Shown here in pieces: positions 9,019 through 19,174 of a stretch of DNA of 64,000 nt. Numbering within the stretch: the stretch's first letter is position 1; each line of letters opens with the position of its first letter. Source of the stretch: Pseudomonadota bacterium (GTDB lineage Bacteria; Pseudomonadota; Alphaproteobacteria; Rhizobiales; Beijerinckiaceae); the NCBI GenBank assembly GCA_023423995.1, contig JAFAEL010000092.1, positions 40,160-104,159 on the forward strand, in the 5' to 3' direction. A model generated the notes under the pieces. It had not been told where the DNA came from and made no database searches. It saw only the letters and a program-made list of their open reading frames with translations. A program made the translations under genes and the position numbers.

Positions 9019-9766
9019 CGAGATCCCGGGCGAAATCGTCTCCCGCTTCGTGCCCTCGCCGAACCACAGCGAGCGCAGGGACGGCCGACGGCCCGATCTC
9101 CTCCTTCTCCACTATACGGGAATGCCGACCGCGGAGGCGGCCCTCGCTCGCCTCTGCGATCCCGCCGCGCAGGTTTCGGCACATTACTTGGTGCTGGAGG
9201 ACGGGGCTGTCGTCCAGCTCGTCCCAGAGGACCGACGCGCATGGCACGCCGGAGCGGCGTCTTGGGCGGGCGAGACCGACATCAACTCCTGCTCGATCGG
9301 GATCGAAATCGTAAATCCCGGTCACGAGGGAGGGCTCCCTCCCTATCCCGAGCGGCAGATTGCGTCCCTCATCGGCCTATGCCGGCCGATCATCGATCAT
9401 TGGGGCATCGCGCCAGAGCGCGTGCTGGGCCATTCGGACGTGGCTCCGGACCGGAAGGAGGATCCTGGCGAGCTGTTTCCCTGGCGCAGGCTCTTCGAGG
9501 CGGGGATCGGCCACTGGGTCGAGCCGGTCGCGATCACCGATGACGTCGTCCTCGCGCCCGATGACGCAGGTCCCAAGGTTCAGGCCCTGCAGGACGCCCT
9601 GGCCTTCTACGGCTACGGGCTGGACCCGACCGGCACCTATGACGAGCCGACACGGCTCGTCGTCGCGGCCTTCCAGCGCCATTTCCGACCGGAACGGGTC
9701 GACGGAATCCTGGACGCCTCGACCTTTGCGACCCTGCAGGACTTGATCGCGTCCCGCCCGGGATGA
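8999..9766 (+). CDS. N-acetylmuramoyl-L-alanine amidase (AmpD/AmiD family) with peptidoglycan-binding domain
   Basis: Zinc amidase that cleaves the MurNAc-L-Ala bond. The GTG at 8999 is chosen as start (VSEKPPDEIPG), giving 255 residues. The Amidase_2 domain spans about 15-165: zinc-type histidines in LLHYTGM and LGHSDVAPDRKEDPG, with SIGIEIVNPG between. A C-terminal PG_binding_1 domain covers about 190-250. No export signal is visible, so the cytoplasmic AmpD-like recycling role is possible, although the wall-binding domain fits AmiD better. AmpG, which imports its substrates, is at 32715-34046. Confidence 0.88.
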   Translation: MSEKPPDEIPGEIVSRFVPSPNHSERRDGRRPDLLLLHYTGMPTAEAALARLCDPAAQVSAHYLVLEDGAVVQLVPEDRRAWHAGAASWAGETDINSCSIGIEIVNPGHEGGLPPYPERQIASLIGLCRPIIDHWGIAPERVLGHSDVAPDRKEDPGELFPWRRLFEAGIGHWVEPVAITDDVVLAPDDAGPKVQALQDALAFYGYGLDPTGTYDEPTRLVVAAFQRHFRPERVDGILDASTFATLQDLIASRPG

Positions 9767-10978
9767 TCAGCGCCGGGCGAGCTTCGGCAGGGCCAACGCC
9801 AGCCGGCTGATCGCCTCTTCCACGAGGGCCGTGTCGCGAAGGAAGCAGAGCCTGAGGTGGGCCGAGCCGCCTGCCCCGAACGCCGTGCCCGGCGCGAGCC
9901 CGACATTCGCATGGTCGATGAGATCAAGGGCGAGTTTACGCGTATCGGTCACGCCATCGACGCTGAAGAATGCGTAGAACGCCCCTGGAGGGGACGGCAA
10001 CTCCACGACATTCGTGGCGCGAAGCCCCTCGCACACGATGTCCCGGTTCCGGCGTGCCAGCGCGATATGCTCCTCGACGAGGCTCTCCCCCTCCTCGAGC
10101 GCAACGACGGCCGCGCGCTGCAGGAACGCCGGGACACCCGAAGTCGTGTACTGGACGAGGTTCTCGATGACCGGACCGAGTTCGGCAGGCGCTTCCAGCC
10201 AGCCTAGCCGCCAGCCCGTCATCGCCCAGTTCTTCGAGAAGGTCTGGAGGAACAGGATCCTGTCATCCTCCGCCATCACGTCGTGGAACGAAGGCGTCCT
10301 GCCCTCGCTCACCCCGGGGAGTGGATCATAGACGAAGCGCTGATAGATCTCGTCGGCAATGATCCAGAGACCATGCCGGCGCGCCAATCGGAGAATGCGC
10401 TCGAGGTCGTCGCGGGAGGCCGTCCAACCGGTCGGATTGGAGGGCGAGTTGATGACGATAGCCCGCGTCCTGGGCGTCACCGCTGCTTCGAGTCGGCCGA
10501 GATCGAGATTCCAGCCGTCCGGCCCGGGGGTCATCGGCAGGGCCACCGCGCGAGCGCCGTTCACCTCGATCGCAGCCTCGAAATTCGGCCAGGCCGGAGT
10601 CGGTACGATGACCTCGTCTCCCGTCCCTGAGACGATCCGCATCGCCATCTGGAGGGCATGCATCCCACCGATCGTGACGTAGAAGCGCTCGGGGTCGAAA
10701 GGTCGTCCGAACAGGCGGCCCGTGTACCGGGCGATCGCCTCCCGCAACTCGGGGATGCCGCGCTGCCAGGTGTAGAAGGTCTCGCCGGCGGCGAGTGCAC
10801 GCGTCGCCGCATCCGCGATGAAGGCCGGGGTCGGCCGGTGCCCCTCGCCGATCCAGAGCGGGATCAGGCCCTCCCGCCCGCGCCCGTAATTGGCGACCTC
10901 CACGATCCCGCTCTCGGGCATGCCGGAGGCCTCCGGCCGGATTCCGGCGCGGTTCGGCATGGGTACGTGAGCGGTCAT
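9767..10978 (-). CDS. Class I/II pyridoxal-phosphate aminotransferase
   Basis: 403 residues from the ATG at 10978; an in-frame extension to 11038 is unlikely. Fold-type I aminotransferase: NSPSNPTGW near residue 180, DEIYQRFVYD near 215, and the PLP-lysine motif QTFSKNWAMTGWRLGW near 245-260, closing with the substrate-carboxylate arginine region HLRLCFL. Resembles the AspC/AlaT type; the amino donor cannot be read from sequence. Its stop abuts the amidase stop, so the two genes converge without a gap. Confidence 0.88.
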   Translation of the reverse strand: MTAHVPMPNRAGIRPEASGMPESGIVEVANYGRGREGLIPLWIGEGHRPTPAFIADAATRALAAGETFYTWQRGIPELREAIARYTGRLFGRPFDPERFYVTIGGMHALQMAMRIVSGTGDEVIVPTPAWPNFEAAIEVNGARAVALPMTPGPDGWNLDLGRLEAAVTPRTRAIVINSPSNPTGWTASRDDLERILRLARRHGLWIIADEIYQRFVYDPLPGVSEGRTPSFHDVMAEDDRILFLQTFSKNWAMTGWRLGWLEAPAELGPVIENLVQYTTSGVPAFLQRAAVVALEEGESLVEEHIALARRNRDIVCEGLRATNVVELPSPPGAFYAFFSVDGVTDTRKLALDLIDHANVGLAPGTAFGAGGSAHLRLCFLRDTALVEEAISRLALALPKLARR

Positions 10979-11081
10979 CGAACAGAGAAGCCTGATTGTC
11001 GCGTGGGAAGCGCCTCTTGTAGCAGGCGCAACCGCCAAGGTTCAGCCAAAACCTCTGATCGATGCCATTCGCCGCAACGAT

Positions 11082-11513
11082 CTATCGCGGCGGCGGCACC
11101 GACTGACGTGCCGCCAGGATGTCCCGGATCTCGCCCAGCAGCTTCACATCGGCCGGCGTCTCGGGCGGCTTCTCGTCGGCGCGGAGCTTGAGCCGGTTGA
11201 GGGCGCGGATCACGAGGAACAGCACGAAGGCTATGATGATGAAGTTGATGGCCGTCGTGATGAAGTTGCCCCAGCCGAGTACGGCCCCCTGCTTCTTCGC
11301 ATCGACATAGGCGGCGCCCTCCTGCACCGTGCTGGCGAGGGGGGTGTAGTAGTTCGAGAAATCGAGGCCGCCCGTGACGGCCCCGATCACGGGCATGAAG
11401 ATGTCGCCGACCATCGAGTCGACGATCTTGCTGAACGCCGCTCCGATGATGACGCCGATTGCGAGATCGACGACATTGCCCCTGAGCGCGAATTTCTTGA
11501 ATTCCTCGAGCAT
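11082..11513 (-). CDS. mscL: Large-conductance mechanosensitive channel MscL
   Basis: Homopentameric inner-membrane channel that opens under hypo-osmotic shock. 143 residues from ATG at 11513, supported by GGAGG 5-6 bases upstream; a GTG two codons earlier is less likely. N-terminal amphipathic [18 protein letters not shown]1 [19 protein letters not shown], periplasmic loop, TM2 [18 protein letters not shown] and cytoplasmic helix [10 protein letters not shown]. Length and all landmarks are typical. Confidence 0.97.
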   Translation of the reverse strand: MLEEFKKFALRGNVVDLAIGVIIGAAFSKIVDSMVGDIFMPVIGAVTGGLDFSNYYTPLASTVQEGAAYVDAKKQGAVLGWGNFITTAINFIIIAFVLFLVIRALNRLKLRADEKPPETPADVKLLGEIRDILAARQSVPPPR

Positions 11514-11617
11514 CGGCACCTCCGGCTGTCAGCCTGCGCGCAGCATGGCACGACTGGCCGTTGGCGTCTCCCGCTCCCGCCGGATACCATTCTCCTCTTG
11601 AGCGCCGGGTATCCGAA

Positions 11618-14600
11618 ATGATCGCCAGCTGGGCCGTCCTGATGTCGGCCCTCCTTTATCTCTGCCTCCTGTTCGCTGTCGCACATTGGGGCGATCAGCG
11701 GGGCCGCCGCGTCATGCGGCGGCAATCGCGCACAGTCGTCTACGCGATGGCGCTGGCCGTGTATTGCACGTCCTGGACCTTCTACGGTTCCGTAGGGCTC
11801 GCCAGCCGGAACGGGCTCAACTTCCTGGCGATCTATATCGGCCCGATACTGCTGATCTGCCTCGGTTATCCGCTCGTTTGCCGCGTCATCCGGATCGCCA
11901 AGGCGCAGAACATCACTTCGGTGGCAGACTTCGTCGCCGCCCGCTACGGCAAGAGCGAGCGGGTGGCAGCCATCGTCTGCATGATCGCCATAGTGGGCGC
12001 CCTCCCCTACATCGCCCTTCAGCTCAAGGCGGTGTCGGCCTCCCTCGAGGTCCTCCTGTCGGCGGACAAGCCGGCTACGCTCTGGCCGTCCTTCGTCGAC
12101 ATCGCTCTCGTCGTCGCACTCCTTCTGGCCGGCTTCTCCGTTGCCTTCGGGACCCGTCACACGGATGCGACCGAGCACCAGAACGGACTGGTTCTGGCCA
12201 TCGCTGTCGAGTCCATCGTGAAGCTGGGAGCCTTCCTGCTGGTCGGCTTCTTCGTCGTGTACGGCATGTTCGGCGGCTTCACGGACATCGTCGCCCGCCT
12301 AGAGAAGTCCGGGCAGGCGCTCGACCTGCTCGGACCGACCGCGGATCCGTTCAGCTACGCGGCGATGGTGCTCATCTCGGCTTCGGCCGCGCTCCTCCTC
12401 CCGCGCCAGTTTCACATGATGGTGGTGGAGAACCGCGGGCCGGACGACATGCGGCGCGCGGTCTGGCTGTTTCCGCTCTACCTCGTCGCGATCAACATCT
12501 TCGTGGTCCCACTCGCCCTTGCGGGCATCCATCTGTTCCCGGGGCACGTCGTCGATCGGGACATGACGGTCCTGCTCCTCCCGCTGCATGGCGGCTCGGG
12601 CGCCGTGGCGCTCATCACCTTCATCGGCGGCCTCTCGGCCGCGACCGCCATGGTCATCGTCGAGACGATCGCCGTGTCCGTGATGATCGCGAACCACCTC
12701 GTGATGCCGCTCGTCCTGCGCCGGCGAGCGTTTTCGGGGGACGCGCAACCGGGCGAAAGAGCGCTCAATCTCGGCCGTTTCGTCCTCTACGTGCGCCGTA
12801 TCGCGATCGTCGCGCTGACGCTTCTCGCCTACGCCTATTACCGGGTGGCGGCTGACGCCGAGCTTGCCTCGATCGGTCTTCTCTCGTTCGCGGCGGTGGC
12901 GCAGATCGGCCCGGCCTTCATCGGCGGACTTCTTTGGCGCAGGGCGACCGCGCAGGGCGCCACGGCCGGCCTGGTCGTCGGTATCGCGACCTGGGCCTAC
13001 ACGCTCCTGCTTCCAACCCTCACGAGCGACCCGAGCAGTTCCGTGCTGCTTGCGGAAGGGCCGTTCGGTCTCGCGGGCCTCCGCCCGACGGCCCTCGCGG
13101 GCATCGACATGCCCCAGCTCACCCATGGGATCGTCTGGAGCCTGGGCCTGAACGTGCTCGCCTATGTCGCTTTTTCGCTGGTCCGGCCGGCCAACGCGCT
13201 GGAGCGGCTGCAGGCTTCCGCCTTCATGGGCGAGAACCGGATGCCCATCGCCCCGACCATGCGGCTGCTCCGCGCGAGCATCACGGTCGGCGAACTCAGC
13301 CGCGCCGTCGCCGGCTTCCTCGGCGAGGACAGGACGCAACGCTCCTTTGCGGGCTTCGCACGATCGCGGGGACTCGTTCTCGACCAGCGGGCCGAGGCCG
13401 ACATCCACTTTCTTCGCTACGCCGAGCACCTGCTCGCCTCCGCGATCGGCGCGGCCTCTTCGCGCCTCGCGTTGTCGCTCGTTTTGAGGCGGGGGAACCT
13501 TTCCCCACGGGCCGCGCTCCGCCTGCTCGACGAGGCGGCGGCGGTCCTCCAGCACGACCGGGACCTCCTCCAGCACGCGATCGATCACGCCCAGCAGGGC
13601 ATCACGGTTCTCGACCGCGACCTGCGTCTTCTCACCTGGAACCACGCCTTCATCGATCTCTACGGCTTCCCGCCTGAGCTGATCCGCATCGGCGTGGGCA
13701 TGGAGGAGATCATCCGCGTGAATGCCGAGCGCGGCACCTACGGGCCCGGCAATGTGGACGACCTCGTCGCCATGCGGCTGCACAGCGTCATGCACGACGC
13801 CGGCCCGGTGCGCGTAAAGCTCTATCCGAACGGGCGATGGATCTCGGTCCGCTCCAACCGGCTGCCGGGCGGCGGGCTCGTGAACACCTACACGGACGTG
13901 ACGGACATCGTTGCCCAGGAACAGGAGCGGGAGCGCGAGAACGAAACCCTGGAGCAGCGCGTCCAGGAGCGGACTGAGGAGTTGACCCGCCTCAACGAGG
14001 AACTGACTCGCGCCAAGCGGCTAGCCGATGAGGCGAATGCATCGAAGACGCGCTTCCTGGCGGCCGCGAGCCACGACATCCTCCAGCCCCTCAACGCCGC
14101 GCGACTCTACGCGACCTCGCTGGCGGAGCGGACCACCGATCCCGAGGAGCGCTCGCTCGCCGACAACGTCGACGCTTCGCTCGACGCCGTGGAGGAGATC
14201 CTCACGACCCTCCTCGACATCTCCCGGCTGGATACAGGCGCGCTGCGGCCGCGATGGACGACCGTGAAACTCGACGACCTGTTCCGGCAGGTGGCGCGGG
14301 AATTCGGCCCGATAGCCGAGGCGAAGGGCGTGGAATTGCGCATCGTCCAGACGAGCCTGTCGACTCGCTCGGACCGGCAGCTCCTCCGGCGGCTCGTTCA
14401 GAACCTCGTGTCGAATGCGGTGAAATACACGCCGGCAGGAAAGGTACTTCTCGGGGTCAGACGACACGGCTCCCAGATACGCATCGAGATCTGGGATACA
14501 GGAATTGGGATCCCGGCTTCGCAACAGAAGACGATCTTCCGCGAGTTCCGCCGCCTCTCGGCCGGCGCCAAAGCCGCGCGTGGGCTAGGGCTCGGCCTGT

Positions 14601-15148
14601 CGATCGTGGAGCGGATCGCGAAGACCCTCGGGGCCGAGATCACGCTCAGGTCCCAGCCGGATCGCGGCTCCATGTTCGCCGTGCGGCTCCCACTCTCCCT
14701 CACGGACGGCGCCGTAGCGCCCGAGGCTCAGGCAGCGCCTCGCGGACCGCAGATCGCGCCGCTGCAACGCATGCTGGTCCTGGCGATCGACAACGAGCCG
14801 GCCGTGCTCGACGGCATGAGGACGCTCCTCAGCGGCTGGGGTTGCGAGGTGGCAGCCGCGACCTCCATCGAGGAGGCGCGGCGGCAGGTGCTCGCGCTTC
14901 ACGAGACGCCGGAGATCGTGATCGCGGACTACCACCTCGACGAGGAGGACGGGCTCGGAGCGATCGCGGCCGTGCGCGAGGAAATCGGGTTCGATCTGCC
15001 GGCCGTGCTCGTCACCGCCGATCGCTCGCCGGAACTCCGGGAGAGGGCAGCGGAAGCCGAGATCACCGTGCTGAACAAGCCGCTGAAGCCGGCCGCGCTG
15101 CGTGCCCTGCTCTCTCGCGTGCACGTCACTCGCCTCGCGGCCGAGTGA
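11618..15148 (+). CDS. Hybrid sensor histidine kinase with sodium:solute symporter-like N-terminus (CbrA/NahK-like)
   Basis: 1,176 residues from ATG at 11618 (an upstream ATG at 11561 is also in frame). Residues about 5-535 form a polytopic SSF/SLC5-type membrane region of some 12-13 helices (DFVAARYGKS motif near 105). A PAS domain at about 650-760 is followed by a coiled coil (760-805), HisKA with phospho-acceptor SHDILQPLN near 818, HATPase near 925-1025 (NLVSNAVKYT, GLGLGLSIV) and a receiver domain 1050-1170 with Asp in IADYHLDEEDG near 1104. This plan matches CbrA/ErcS-type kinases that sense nutrients or redox state. No partner regulator is adjacent. Converges on the DinB gene. Confidence 0.9.
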   Translation: MIASWAVLMSALLYLCLLFAVAHWGDQRGRRVMRRQSRTVVYAMALAVYCTSWTFYGSVGLASRNGLNFLAIYIGPILLICLGYPLVCRVIRIAKAQNITSVADFVAARYGKSERVAAIVCMIAIVGALPYIALQLKAVSASLEVLLSADKPATLWPSFVDIALVVALLLAGFSVAFGTRHTDATEHQNGLVLAIAVESIVKLGAFLLVGFFVVYGMFGGFTDIVARLEKSGQALDLLGPTADPFSYAAMVLISASAALLLPRQFHMMVVENRGPDDMRRAVWLFPLYLVAINIFVVPLALAGIHLFPGHVVDRDMTVLLLPLHGGSGAVALITFIGGLSAATAMVIVETIAVSVMIANHLVMPLVLRRRAFSGDAQPGERALNLGRFVLYVRRIAIVALTLLAYAYYRVAADAELASIGLLSFAAVAQIGPAFIGGLLWRRATAQGATAGLVVGIATWAYTLLLPTLTSDPSSSVLLAEGPFGLAGLRPTALAGIDMPQLTHGIVWSLGLNVLAYVAFSLVRPANALERLQASAFMGENRMPIAPTMRLLRASITVGELSRAVAGFLGEDRTQRSFAGFARSRGLVLDQRAEADIHFLRYAEHLLASAIGAASSRLALSLVLRRGNLSPRAALRLLDEAAAVLQHDRDLLQHAIDHAQQGITVLDRDLRLLTWNHAFIDLYGFPPELIRIGVGMEEIIRVNAERGTYGPGNVDDLVAMRLHSVMHDAGPVRVKLYPNGRWISVRSNRLPGGGLVNTYTDVTDIVAQEQERERENETLEQRVQERTEELTRLNEELTRAKRLADEANASKTRFLAAASHDILQPLNAARLYATSLAERTTDPEERSLADNVDASLDAVEEILTTLLDISRLDTGALRPRWTTVKLDDLFRQVAREFGPIAEAKGVELRIVQTSLSTRSDRQLLRRLVQNLVSNAVKYTPAGKVLLGVRRHGSQIRIEIWDTGIGIPASQQKTIFREFRRLSAGAKAARGLGLGLSIVERIAKTLGAEITLRSQPDRGSMFAVRLPLSLTDGAVAPEAQAAPRGPQIAPLQRMLVLAIDNEPAVLDGMRTLLSGWGCEVAAATSIEEARRQVLALHETPEIVIADYHLDEEDGLGAIAAVREEIGFDLPAVLVTADRSPELRERAAEAEITVLNKPLKPAALRALLSRVHVTRLAAE

Positions 15149-15151
15149 GCC

Positions 15152-15667
15152 TCAGCTCGCGCCGATCCCCGTCTCGCGCTGGAAGAACAGGAGGTCGAGC
15201 GGCGGGGCATCGCCGACGAGCCCCGTCAGCACGCAATGGGCCTGTCCGCGGTGATGCGTCTGGTGATTGAACAGGTGTGCGAGCGCCGGGCCGAGCGGCT
15301 GGACGATCTCGTCGGGCGTGGACACGCGCCGATACCGGATCACCCCGGCGAGTGCTGCCTCGTCCAGGCTCGCGGCATAGGATTCGATCCGGCGATCCTC
15401 CGCCTCGCGCGCCTCGCGCAGCTCCGGCAACCCCTCGAGAAGAATGGCGTCGAGCCGATCCGGCGCCTCGCCCACACCCGTGAAGCGCCGCATCCACACG
15501 CGATCAGTCACGAGCAGGTGGTTCAGCGTGCCATGCAGCGACTTGAAGAAGGCGCCGCGATCGGCCCTGTACTGCTCGTCAGGGAGTTGCGCAGCCGCGG
15601 CGTAGAGCCTGCGGTTGGCCCAGGTATTGTAAGCCGCGAACATCCGGACATGCGAAAGCATGTCCAT
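15152..15667 (-). CDS. DinB-family protein
   Basis: 171 residues, four-helix bundle of the DinB/YfiT superfamily. Possible metal histidines: His50 in LNHLLVTD and the cluster HLFNHQTHHRGQ at 131-142, the family's usual triad. Members are often thiol-dependent metal enzymes or of unknown role; despite the name, no link to DNA polymerase IV. It starts 4 bases after the fadJ stop, so it is probably the last gene of the beta-oxidation operon. Confidence 0.88.
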   Translation of the reverse strand: MDMLSHVRMFAAYNTWANRRLYAAAAQLPDEQYRADRGAFFKSLHGTLNHLLVTDRVWMRRFTGVGEAPDRLDAILLEGLPELREAREAEDRRIESYAASLDEAALAGVIRYRRVSTPDEIVQPLGPALAHLFNHQTHHRGQAHCVLTGLVGDAPPLDLLFFQRETGIGAS

Positions 15668-15671
15668 CGCA

Positions 15672-17891
15672 CTAGGCCGCCGCCTTCTGGGCCTCGCGGC
15701 CGTAGAAGGAGCCGCCCGTCTCGGCCATGTCGAGCAGCAGCTTGTTGGGCTCGAACCGCGCGCCGTGCCTGGCTTCCAGCGAGCGCGCTAGCTCCACGAA
15801 CGCCGTCGCGCCCATCCCGTCGATATAGGACAGCGCGCCGCCCGTGAAAGGCGCAAAGCCGAAGCCGAGAATGGAGCCGACATCCGCCTCGCGCGGGTCG
15901 GTGACGACGCCTTCCTCGACAGTGCGAGCAGCCTCCAAGGCCTGGGCAACCAGGAAGCGGTGCTTCAGCTCCTGCACGCTGATCGTGTCCGGGTCGCGCT
16001 TCGTCGGCTGCAGGTCGGCAAGGCCCGGCCAGAGCTTCTTCTGCCCCTGCCCCTTCGGCGGGTAGTCGTAGAAGCCCTTGCCGTTCTTTCGTCCGAGCCG
16101 CCCCTCGCGTTCGACGAGAGCGGTCAGGATCTGCTCCTGCGCCGGGTTTACGGCAGCTTCGCCGACCTGCGCCTTCGTGGCCTTCAGGATCCGAAGAGCC
16201 AGATCGACGCCGACCTCGTCGTTCAGGGAGAGCGGGCCGACCGGCATGCCGGCCATCCTGGCCACGTTCTCGATCATGGCCGCCGGCACCCCCTCGCCGA
16301 GCATCAGGTGGCCTTCGAGGATATAGGCGCCGACACAGCGATTGGCGAAGAACCCACGCGCGTCGTTCACGACGATCGGGGTCTTCTTGATAGCCCGGAC
16401 GTAGTCGAGCGCTGCGGCGAGCGCGACATCGCCCGTCTCGCGCCCCTTGATGATCTCGACCAGCATCATCTTCTCGACCGGCGAGAAGAAATGGATGCCG
16501 ATGAACTGGCCAGGACGCGACGAGGATTTCGCAAGTCCCGAGATCGGCAGCGTGGAGGTGTTCGAGGCGAAGATGCAGTCCGGGCGGATCGCCGCCTCGA
16601 TCTTGCGGATGACTTCGTCCTTCACCTTCGGGTCCTCGAACACGGCCTCGATCACGAGGTCGCACTCGGCGAGCGCGGAATAATCCGGCGTCGCCGTGAT
16701 ACGCTCGAGCAGCGCGTCGCGGTCGGCGGACTTCGCCCGCCCCTTGTTGATCTGGTCCGTGACGAGCTTGTGCGAATAGGCCTTGCCCTTGTCGGCCGCT
16801 TCCTGGTCGCGGTCGACAAGCACGACCTTCATGCCGGCATTGGCCGTCACGTAGGCGATGCCCGCCCCCATGAAGCCGGCCCCGACGACGCCCACGGTGC
16901 GCAAAGCCGATTTCGGGACAGCCGCAGGACGTCTGGCACCCTTCTCCAGTTCGCCCTTGGACAGGAACAGCGTGCGGATCATGGCCGCCGCCTCCTTCGA
17001 CCGAAGGATATTGGCGAAGTACCGGCTCTCGACCTTGAGGGCGAGATCCATCGGAAGCTGCAGCCCCTCGTAGACGGACTTCAGTATGGCCTTGGCGGCC
17101 GGGTAGTTGTCGTGCGTCTCGCGACGGTAGATCGCGTTGGCCGGCGGCCAGATCATCATCCCGGCCGGGGAATACACCTTGCCCGACGGCGCCTTGAATT
17201 TCGGCAGGTCCCAAGGCGCGACGGCCGAGCCGCCTGCCTTGATCCAGGCCTTCGCCTTCTCGACGATCTCGGCCCGGGGCGCCACCTCGTGCGCGAGCCC
17301 CATGTTCTTCGCCATCAGGGGCCGAAGCTGGTCGCCGCGGAAGAGCAGTTGGAGCGCGTCGCCGGTCTGCATGAGGCGCGCGATACGCTGCGTTCCACCC
17401 GCGCCCGGGAACAGCCCCACCTTGATCTCCGGCAGGCCGACGCGGGTCGCGTCGTCATTGCCGAGAACGCGGTAATGGCAGGCAAGGGCAAGCTCGAAGG
17501 CACCGCCCAGGCAGGTGCCGGCGACGGCCGCCGCGAAGGGCTTTCCGCAGGTCTCGAGCCGGCGGTAGAGCAGCGAGAGCTTGCGCGATTCCTCGAAGAA
17601 GAAGCGCATCGCCTCGTCCGGGCCCTTCTCCCCGGCCAGGCGCGCATATTCGGAGCCCAGCCCCTGGAGCATGGTGAGATCGGCGCCGCCCGAGAAGGTT
17701 TCCTTCCCGGAGGCGATCACGCAGCCCTTGATCGCCGCATCCGACGCAACCGTCTCCACGATGGCGGACAGGTCTTCCATGACCGCCGGCGTGATGACGT
17801 TCATCGATCGCCCGGCCATGTCCCAGGTCGCCAGCGCGATGCCGTCGGCATCGACCTCGAAGCGGAAGTTCTGGAGGTTCATGGGCACCAT
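15672..17891 (-). CDS. fadJ: 3-hydroxyacyl-CoA dehydrogenase / enoyl-CoA hydratase, FadJ/FadB type
   Basis: Bifunctional beta-oxidation protein, 739 residues. Crotonase domain about 5-190: GKETFSGGADL, oxyanion-hole GTCLGGAFELALACH, and GLPEIKVGLFPGAGGTQR. NAD-binding dehydrogenase domain from about 330: GVVGAGFMGAGIAYVTANAG, then IASNTSTLPIS and HFFSPVEKMMLVEII with the catalytic histidine, and the C-terminal 3HCDH domains. A second ATG at 17882 (MNLQNF) is an equally plausible start. Pairs with the thiolase 3 bases upstream as the FadBA-type trifunctional set. Confidence 0.94.
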   Translation of the reverse strand: MVPMNLQNFRFEVDADGIALATWDMAGRSMNVITPAVMEDLSAIVETVASDAAIKGCVIASGKETFSGGADLTMLQGLGSEYARLAGEKGPDEAMRFFFEESRKLSLLYRRLETCGKPFAAAVAGTCLGGAFELALACHYRVLGNDDATRVGLPEIKVGLFPGAGGTQRIARLMQTGDALQLLFRGDQLRPLMAKNMGLAHEVAPRAEIVEKAKAWIKAGGSAVAPWDLPKFKAPSGKVYSPAGMMIWPPANAIYRRETHDNYPAAKAILKSVYEGLQLPMDLALKVESRYFANILRSKEAAAMIRTLFLSKGELEKGARRPAAVPKSALRTVGVVGAGFMGAGIAYVTANAGMKVVLVDRDQEAADKGKAYSHKLVTDQINKGRAKSADRDALLERITATPDYSALAECDLVIEAVFEDPKVKDEVIRKIEAAIRPDCIFASNTSTLPISGLAKSSSRPGQFIGIHFFSPVEKMMLVEIIKGRETGDVALAAALDYVRAIKKTPIVVNDARGFFANRCVGAYILEGHLMLGEGVPAAMIENVARMAGMPVGPLSLNDEVGVDLALRILKATKAQVGEAAVNPAQEQILTALVEREGRLGRKNGKGFYDYPPKGQGQKKLWPGLADLQPTKRDPDTISVQELKHRFLVAQALEAARTVEEGVVTDPREADVGSILGFGFAPFTGGALSYIDGMGATAFVELARSLEARHGARFEPNKLLLDMAETGGSFYGREAQKAAA

Positions 17892-17894
17892 CTC

Positions 17895-19103
<1,209 letters not shown>

Positions 19104-19174
19104 CGTGCCTCCGCTGCCGCCTGATCGCCGCCCGGCTCCATCGCGGCGCTTCGCCTATATAGGTTCGGCCCCGC

